Of a stretch of DNA of 64,000 nt, positions 59,930 through 64,000 are shown in pieces. The notes under the pieces were generated by a model. It saw only the letters and a list, made by a program, of their open reading frames with translations, searched no databases and had not been told where the DNA came from. Made by a program: the position numbers and the translations under genes. Each line of letters begins with the position of its first letter. The stretch's first letter is position 1. The DNA is from an uncultured Clostridia bacterium (GTDB lineage: Bacteria > Bacillota > Clostridia > Christensenellales > DTU072): the NCBI GenBank assembly GCA_946621465.1, contig CAMOOO010000004.1, forward strand, positions 1-64,000, written 5' to 3'.

Positions 59930-60619
59930 ATGTCGTTTGAATCGATAAATTCACAACTGTTCCAGGGTTTTGGGAGTACGGTATTACTATTTTTGTTAAC
60001 TTTAGTATTCGCACTCCCCCTGGGATTATTTATTTCTTTTGGTTCCATGACCCATTTCAAGCCACTTCGGTGGCTTGTTCGTGGTTTCGTGTGGATTATT
60101 CGCGGAACTCCGCTCATGCTTCAGATCATCATTATTTTTTATGGCCCGGGGCTTGTCAGCGACTTCGTTTGGCCGACGTTCGAGACGGCGAACGAAACGT
60201 TTAATAAACTTTTTTCCGCCCGTTTTATTGCGGCTCTCGTTGCTTTTGTTATCAACTATGCCTGTTATTTTTCCGAAATATTCCGCGGTGGGATCGAAAG
60301 TATCCCGAAGGGACAGTACGAAGCCGGACAGGTATTGGGTATCCCAAAGGGTAAAATATTCCTCCATATCGTACTCCCACAGGTAATTAAGAGGATTTTG
60401 GCCCCGATGAGTAATGAAGTTATTACTTTAGTAAAAGATACTTCTCTCGCGCGCATTATTGCCGTCAGCGAAATACTGTTCGTGGCGTTCAACGTGATGT
60501 CTCTCACGGCTCTCATTTGGCCGCTCTTTTATACGGGCGCGTTCTATTTGATATTTGTCGGATTGTTGACCATTTTGTTCAATCTTCTCGAAAAGAAACT
60601 CAGCTATTATAAGGTGTAA
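59930..60619 (+). CDS. Amino-acid ABC transporter permease
   Basis: A 229-residue HisM/GlnP-type permease with five predicted helices. It has the N-terminal family signature around FRGTPL-like IIRGTPLMLQIIIIFYG and the EAA loop EAGQVLGIPKGKIFLHIVLP, which docks on the ATPase. It starts 9 bases after the binding-protein gene and ends 1 base before the ATPase start. It probably works as a homodimer, since only one permease gene is present. Confidence 0.93.
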   Translation: MSFESINSQLFQGFGSTVLLFLLTLVFALPLGLFISFGSMTHFKPLRWLVRGFVWIIRGTPLMLQIIIIFYGPGLVSDFVWPTFETANETFNKLFSARFIAALVAFVINYACYFSEIFRGGIESIPKGQYEAGQVLGIPKGKIFLHIVLPQVIKRILAPMSNEVITLVKDTSLARIIAVSEILFVAFNVMSLTALIWPLFYTGAFYLIFVGLLTILFNLLEKKLSYYKV

Positions 60620-60620
60620 T

Positions 60621-61481
60621 ATGGCGTTTTTAGAAGTAAAAGGAATTGAAAAGAAGTTCGGCAATACCGAGGTATTGAAAGGGATAGACTTCGAGCTGGA
60701 AAAAGGTCAGGTGCTGACCATCATCGGCAGTAGCGGTAGCGGAAAAACCACACTTTTACGCTGTCTTAACTATTTGGAGACGGCAGATCAAGGAACGGTT
60801 AAATTGGACGGGAAGGTCATCTTTGACGGAGCGACGGCTAAGTCGGTCAAACAGGCGGAGATTGCCCAAAATAGGCTCAATTTCGGGCTTGTTTTCCAGT
60901 CTTTTAACCTTTTTCCGCAGTACAACGCGCTGAAAAACGTTATGCTCGCTCCCAATCTTTCTTTTAAAAGGACGGTGAAGGAGCGGAAGAAGGCGATCGC
61001 CGAGAAAAACGCCGGTCTGCCTTTCGGAAAGAAACAACTTGTCTGTTTCCGGGAATTGCGCGCGGAAAAGAAAGCGTGGTGCCTGGAGAACAGGAAAAAG
61101 GCGGAAAAACTACTCGAAAGGGTGGGTCTCGCCGATAAAATGAACAACTATCCGTGCGAACTGTCCGGCGGACAACAGCAACGCGTGGCGATCGCAAGAG
61201 CGCTCGCTATGGGACCGAAGATCCTCTGTTTCGACGAGCCGACCAGTGCGCTTGACCCGGAGCTGACAGGAGAAGTATTAAAGGTCATTCGCGGACTGAA
61301 AAACGCCGACTCGACTATGATTATCGTAACGCACGAAATGGAGTTTGCGAAAAACGTTTCCGACGTCGTTATCTTTATGGCAAACGGCGTTATTGAAGAA
61401 GCCGGCTCGCCCGAAGAAGTCTTCGGGAGTCCCAAGAGCGAGAAGCTCCGCGCCTTTTTGGCAAACAGCAATAACAAGTAA
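60621..61481 (+). CDS. Amino-acid ABC transporter ATPase with insertion
   Basis: A 286-residue ATPase with Walker A GSSGSGKT (36-43), Q-loop Gln93, signature LSGGQQQR (181-188), Walker B ILCFDE (201-206) and switch His in VTHEME. The helical region between Q-loop and signature is ~35-40 residues longer than in GlnQ/HisP relatives (~240-250 residues in total): residues ~113-155 form a basic, Cys-containing insert (KKQLVCFRELRAEKKAWCL). All catalytic motifs are intact, so it should be functional. Third gene of the importer operon; the acetyltransferase gene follows after 2 bases. Confidence 0.93.
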   Translation: MAFLEVKGIEKKFGNTEVLKGIDFELEKGQVLTIIGSSGSGKTTLLRCLNYLETADQGTVKLDGKVIFDGATAKSVKQAEIAQNRLNFGLVFQSFNLFPQYNALKNVMLAPNLSFKRTVKERKKAIAEKNAGLPFGKKQLVCFRELRAEKKAWCLENRKKAEKLLERVGLADKMNNYPCELSGGQQQRVAIARALAMGPKILCFDEPTSALDPELTGEVLKVIRGLKNADSTMIIVTHEMEFAKNVSDVVIFMANGVIEEAGSPEEVFGSPKSEKLRAFLANSNNK

Positions 61482-61483
61482 AA

Positions 61484-62113
61484 ATGGACGATTCTAAATA
61501 TGAAAAGGACCTTCATACGGGGAATATTTACTATCCCACCGATATGAAACTGGTCATGTATCAAATGCGGTGCGTGGAGATTATGCACCGTTTTAATAAA
61601 ACGAGTTCAAGACCGCTCGGATTGCTCCGCAGAATGCGGATTATGAAAAAAATGCTGGCCGAGGTAGGCGAGGACTGCTATATCGAGCCGCCTTTTTACG
61701 CTAACTTCGGCGGCAAGCACGTTCACTTCGGAGACGGCGTTTATGCCAATTTTCACTTAACCTGTGTGGATGATACTCATATTTACATCGGCGACAACAC
61801 TATGATTGGGCCTAACTGCACGATTTGCACCGCGCAGCACCCCATAGCCCCCGCCTTGCGCGAAAAGGGCTACCAATACAATCTGCCCGTCTATATCGGT
61901 AAAAACTGTTGGCTGGGGGCGAACGTGACCGTCCTGCCCGGTGTGACGATCGGAGATAACACCATTGTCGGCGCAGGATCGGTGGTGACAAAGGATCTGC
62001 CGGCAAACGTCGTTGCCGTAGGGATCCCGGCAAAAGTTATGCGTGAGATTACAGATAAGGACAATACGTTCTACCGTAAAGACAAACCTATCCCGCCTGA
62101 GCTGTTTCAATAA
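61484..62113 (+). CDS. Maltose/galactoside O-acetyltransferase-like enzyme
   Basis: A 209-residue left-handed beta-helix acyltransferase. The Mac domain (LHTGNIYYPTDMKL) is followed by hexapeptide repeats (IYIGDNTMIGPNCTI, NCWLGANVTVLPGVTIGDNT) and the catalytic His in CTAQHP. It transfers acetyl groups from acetyl-CoA to sugars (LacA/Maa group) or, in serine acetyltransferase relatives, to serine. Directly following an amino-acid importer operon, a role with amino acids cannot be excluded, but sequence favours the sugar group. Confidence 0.9.
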   Translation: MDDSKYEKDLHTGNIYYPTDMKLVMYQMRCVEIMHRFNKTSSRPLGLLRRMRIMKKMLAEVGEDCYIEPPFYANFGGKHVHFGDGVYANFHLTCVDDTHIYIGDNTMIGPNCTICTAQHPIAPALREKGYQYNLPVYIGKNCWLGANVTVLPGVTIGDNTIVGAGSVVTKDLPANVVAVGIPAKVMREITDKDNTFYRKDKPIPPELFQ

Positions 62114-62138
62114 TACCTTATTTGGGTATATTTAAAAC

Positions 62139-62333
62139 GTGTATTATAATTATCACGGAACGGCAAAAAAGTTGATTAAAGAAGGGAAGCTGATAGGGTG
62201 TGCGGTGACGGGAGAACATAACGGCATACGCCCGGCGCTGGTGCTTTATTTCGACGGGCATTCGCCCATGCCGATACGGTTTTATCGGTGGAAAGAATAC
62301 TTTGATTTGATTATAAAATACGGCGTCAAATGA
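62139..62333 (+). CDS. Small conserved-looking protein
   Basis: A 64-residue soluble protein starting at a GTG (YYNYHGTAKKLIKEGKLIGC; PALVLYFDGHSPMPIRFYRW). The pattern of aromatic and basic residues resembles short proteins common in Clostridia, but I cannot assign a function. No Shine-Dalgarno site is visible. Its stop codon is in the loop side of a hairpin (62321-62338) that probably terminates the operon. Confidence 0.6.
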   Translation: MYYNYHGTAKKLIKEGKLIGCAVTGEHNGIRPALVLYFDGHSPMPIRFYRWKEYFDLIIKYGVK

Positions 62334-62342
62334 CGCCATATT
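62321..62342 (+). terminator. Terminator hairpin overlapping the stop codon
   Basis: GGCGTCA AA TGACGCC (perfect 7-bp stem) includes the TGA at 62331-62333 and is followed by ATATTTT. It may act for the small ORF and, from the other side, for the convergent glycosidase gene. Confidence 0.65.
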
Positions 62343-62386
62343 TTGCAAATTTATATTTAGAATCGTGCTTTTTTGCCGTTCCGGAT

Positions 62387-63934
62387 CTATCTTTTGTCAG
62401 ACTGATTTTTCGCAGTATAAAGAAATTCTCCTTTGTAGTAGACGTCCACCTCGGCAGGGAAGGTCGCATTGATTTTTACGACCGGTTTATCATTTTCAAA
62501 AGTGCAGATGAGGTCGGCTGTTCCGGAGGCGAGAGGATAGCGTCTTACTCCGTGCGTTTCTTTGCAACTTATGCGCCAGGTGGCTCTGTCATGGAGGGCG
62601 TCGGCTTCGATGCCGAAGATGCCTTCCAGTAGTATGGTTATGGGAAAGAGGCCCGACCAACCGACGAATTTCGACTTGGCAGGGTCGCCCTTCGCCGCCG
62701 ATTCCGGCGCGTAGTTTTCCCACAGCGTTCCGGTGTTTTTAAATACGGAAACGACGTTTTCGACGCAGCAACGGGCGATTTCGTTTGCCATTTCGTGGTA
62801 GCCGTAGGCTTGCAGTCCGCGGATGACCATGTAGTTTGTGGGCGCCCATACGCCGCCCAGCCAGTAGCGCCCCGTTTCTTTATCGTACATCGGGTGGTCA
62901 GCCGAGAGCGAGGGGACGCGGTTGGGACGTTTAAATTCCTTTTCGTTGTCCAGATGGGCGATGAAACGGGCTAGTTTTTCTTTCGGCACCACGCCGGCAA
63001 GAAGGGCCCAATATGCGCCTACCGTTTTGACTTTGTTCTGGACGTCTTTACCATCCTCATCCTGCCATAGGTCGTAATAAAAAGCGTCCTCTTCGTTCCA
63101 CAGTTTTTCGTTGACAAAAGTAGTCAGTCGATCCCGTTCTTTTTGCAAGAATAACGTCTCATCCTCCCTGCCGATGACTTTAGCAACGTCGATCAGTACG
63201 TTTGCCGAAATAATCATCTGGAAACAGGCGTCCGCCCACACGGCGTGTCCGTTTTCCGGGCCGGCCTGGTATCCTTGCGGCGTGCGCGGTTGATTGTCCA
63301 TCCCCGAACCGAGACCGGTCGTCCAGTAGGAGCCGTCCCGCCACGTTCTGTTTTTCTTAAGCCAAATATGGTATGCCATAAGGGGGTCGAAAATCTTTTT
63401 CAACCTCTCGACGTCGCCGGTGTTCTTGTAGTATTCCCATTCCGCCCACGGCAGGATGTTGGGCCCGGTAGAGGAGGGGTCGTAGCTATTGAACTGTTCG
63501 CCCTCTTTCTTTTCCCATAGCTCGCGGCTGATAAAACCATCCGAGTGCTGGCAGGCGTAAAAATTGTTCAGCGTCTGTTGGAAATCAAAAGCACGAACGC
63601 CGTATTTTCCGAACATCACCATAAAAGAACTGTCCCACATAAAGGAAAAACCGTTAAAAGCGGTGTCGATAAATTGCGATTTGAACCGGCTGGCAATGGT
63701 GGGATTTTTTATATTGGAAAAGGCGATTTTCCAGGCGTAGTCGTAACATTCTACGTATCCCTCGTGTCCTTCCCAAATAGGCTCGGGCAGCAGATTTTTT
63801 GCCTTTTTATATTTAGGAAGGAGTCCGATATGGATGCGTTGCTTCTTAAATGCGTTGTTCATCGCGTACGGCTCGTCAACGCGGAAAAGATTGCATTTTT
63901 CTTTAAAAGGCACATGTCGAGAGTTCTTTCTCAT
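62387..63934 (-). CDS. Trehalase-like (alpha/alpha)6-barrel glycosidase
   Basis: A 515-residue enzyme of the GH37/GH63/GH15-like clan. Motifs in order: FSFMWDSSFMVMFGKYG (substrate-site WDS), SSTGPNILPWAEWEY, YWTTGLGSGMDNQPR with the conserved G-x-G-M-D-N region holding the probable acid Asp, ADACFQM, VKTVGAYWALLAG and TLWENYAPE with the probable base Glu. It may hydrolyse trehalose, glucosylglycerate or a related alpha-glucoside. ATG 63934 has AAGGAG upstream; the frame stays open to the window edge. No signal peptide, so cytoplasmic. Confidence 0.8.
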   Translation of the reverse strand: MRKNSRHVPFKEKCNLFRVDEPYAMNNAFKKQRIHIGLLPKYKKAKNLLPEPIWEGHEGYVECYDYAWKIAFSNIKNPTIASRFKSQFIDTAFNGFSFMWDSSFMVMFGKYGVRAFDFQQTLNNFYACQHSDGFISRELWEKKEGEQFNSYDPSSTGPNILPWAEWEYYKNTGDVERLKKIFDPLMAYHIWLKKNRTWRDGSYWTTGLGSGMDNQPRTPQGYQAGPENGHAVWADACFQMIISANVLIDVAKVIGREDETLFLQKERDRLTTFVNEKLWNEEDAFYYDLWQDEDGKDVQNKVKTVGAYWALLAGVVPKEKLARFIAHLDNEKEFKRPNRVPSLSADHPMYDKETGRYWLGGVWAPTNYMVIRGLQAYGYHEMANEIARCCVENVVSVFKNTGTLWENYAPESAAKGDPAKSKFVGWSGLFPITILLEGIFGIEADALHDRATWRISCKETHGVRRYPLASGTADLICTFENDKPVVKINATFPAEVDVYYKGEFLYTAKNQSDKR

Positions 63935-64000
63935 TCGTTTTTTCTCCTTTTTCTCCACGAAAGCGGTAAAGATCTTTTCATAGAGATTTTTGATGGCTTT
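63931..64000 (-). CDS. Possible 3' end of an upstream gene (partial)
   Basis: One frame reads without interruption from the window edge to a TGA that overlaps the glycosidase ATG (ATGA), ending SWRKRRKNE. This would fit a translationally coupled upstream gene. The alternative is that the glycosidase frame itself, also open to the edge, starts further upstream. It cannot be decided within this window. Confidence 0.3.
   Translation of the reverse strand, partial: KPSKISMKRSLPLSWRKRRKNE

Overview
The window looks like chromosome from an endospore-forming Bacillota, most likely an uncultured gut Clostridia lineage. The evidence is a complete three-gene GerA-type spore germination operon, a reverse rubrerythrin of the anaerobe type, BspA-like leucine-rich surface proteins, purine-rich Shine-Dalgarno sites, consensus TTGACA/TATAAT promoters and a moderate GC content (judged by eye). 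No rRNA, complete tRNA, CRISPR array or intact transposase was seen.

Layout. 1-1.8 kb: a small lipoprotein gene, a broken ORF and a 199-200 bp tandem repeat. 1.8-8.2 kb: a tight cluster of UvrD-like helicase, coiled-coil protein, ankyrin-like/TM/GLUG-repeat protein and a 2-TM protein. 8.3-10.4 kb: a BspA-like protein. 10.9-14.5 kb: GH13 alpha-glucosidase and a beta-propeller-like lipoprotein. 14.6-19.6 kb: metH, metF, a CvpA-like and an AI-2E/PerM-like membrane protein. 19.7-23.1 kb: a degenerate AraM-like/HAD phosphatase pair, an S51-like lipoprotein and mntP. 23.5-29.4 kb: a DUF6291-type replication-associated gene, repeats, a glycosidase-like protein, MFS and MATE transporters. 29.8-39.0 kb: a 2068-residue LRR_5 lipoprotein with a structured leader, and a 904-residue lipoprotein. 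39.2-46.2 kb: alpha/beta hydrolase, sugar isomerase, ger operon and an ArsB/SLC13-type permease. 46.4-57.6 kb: a GH43/32-like protein, two tandem paralogs of unknown family, two XRE-regulator/membrane-protein modules, reverse rubrerythrin, a Gfo/Idh-isomerase operon and a Fic protein. 57.7-64 kb: MFS transporter, a polar amino-acid ABC importer, an acetyltransferase, a small protein and a trehalase-like (alpha/alpha)6 glycosidase.

Together the genes suggest a saccharolytic anaerobe (GH13, GH43/32-like, trehalase-like and sugar isomerase genes) with methionine/one-carbon metabolism (metF-metH), peroxide defence (rubrerythrin with a PerR-like box) and elaborate surface lipoproteins.

The most unusual content is non-coding. 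(A) A two-hairpin element occurs at three loci (10.6, 24.2 and 54.7 kb) with compensatory base changes in both stems. (B) A roughly 200 bp repeat family occurs at four loci (1.4, 24.3, 40.8 and 54.5 kb), twice as tandem copies and twice joined to element A. (C) A snap-back hairpin occurs at 10.8 and 12.8 kb with a conserved loop and completely exchanged stem. Two XRE modules repeat one control design: a consensus promoter embedded in inverted-repeat operators. The best candidate for an undescribed protein system is the helicase/coiled-coil/beta-helix cluster at 1834-8161.
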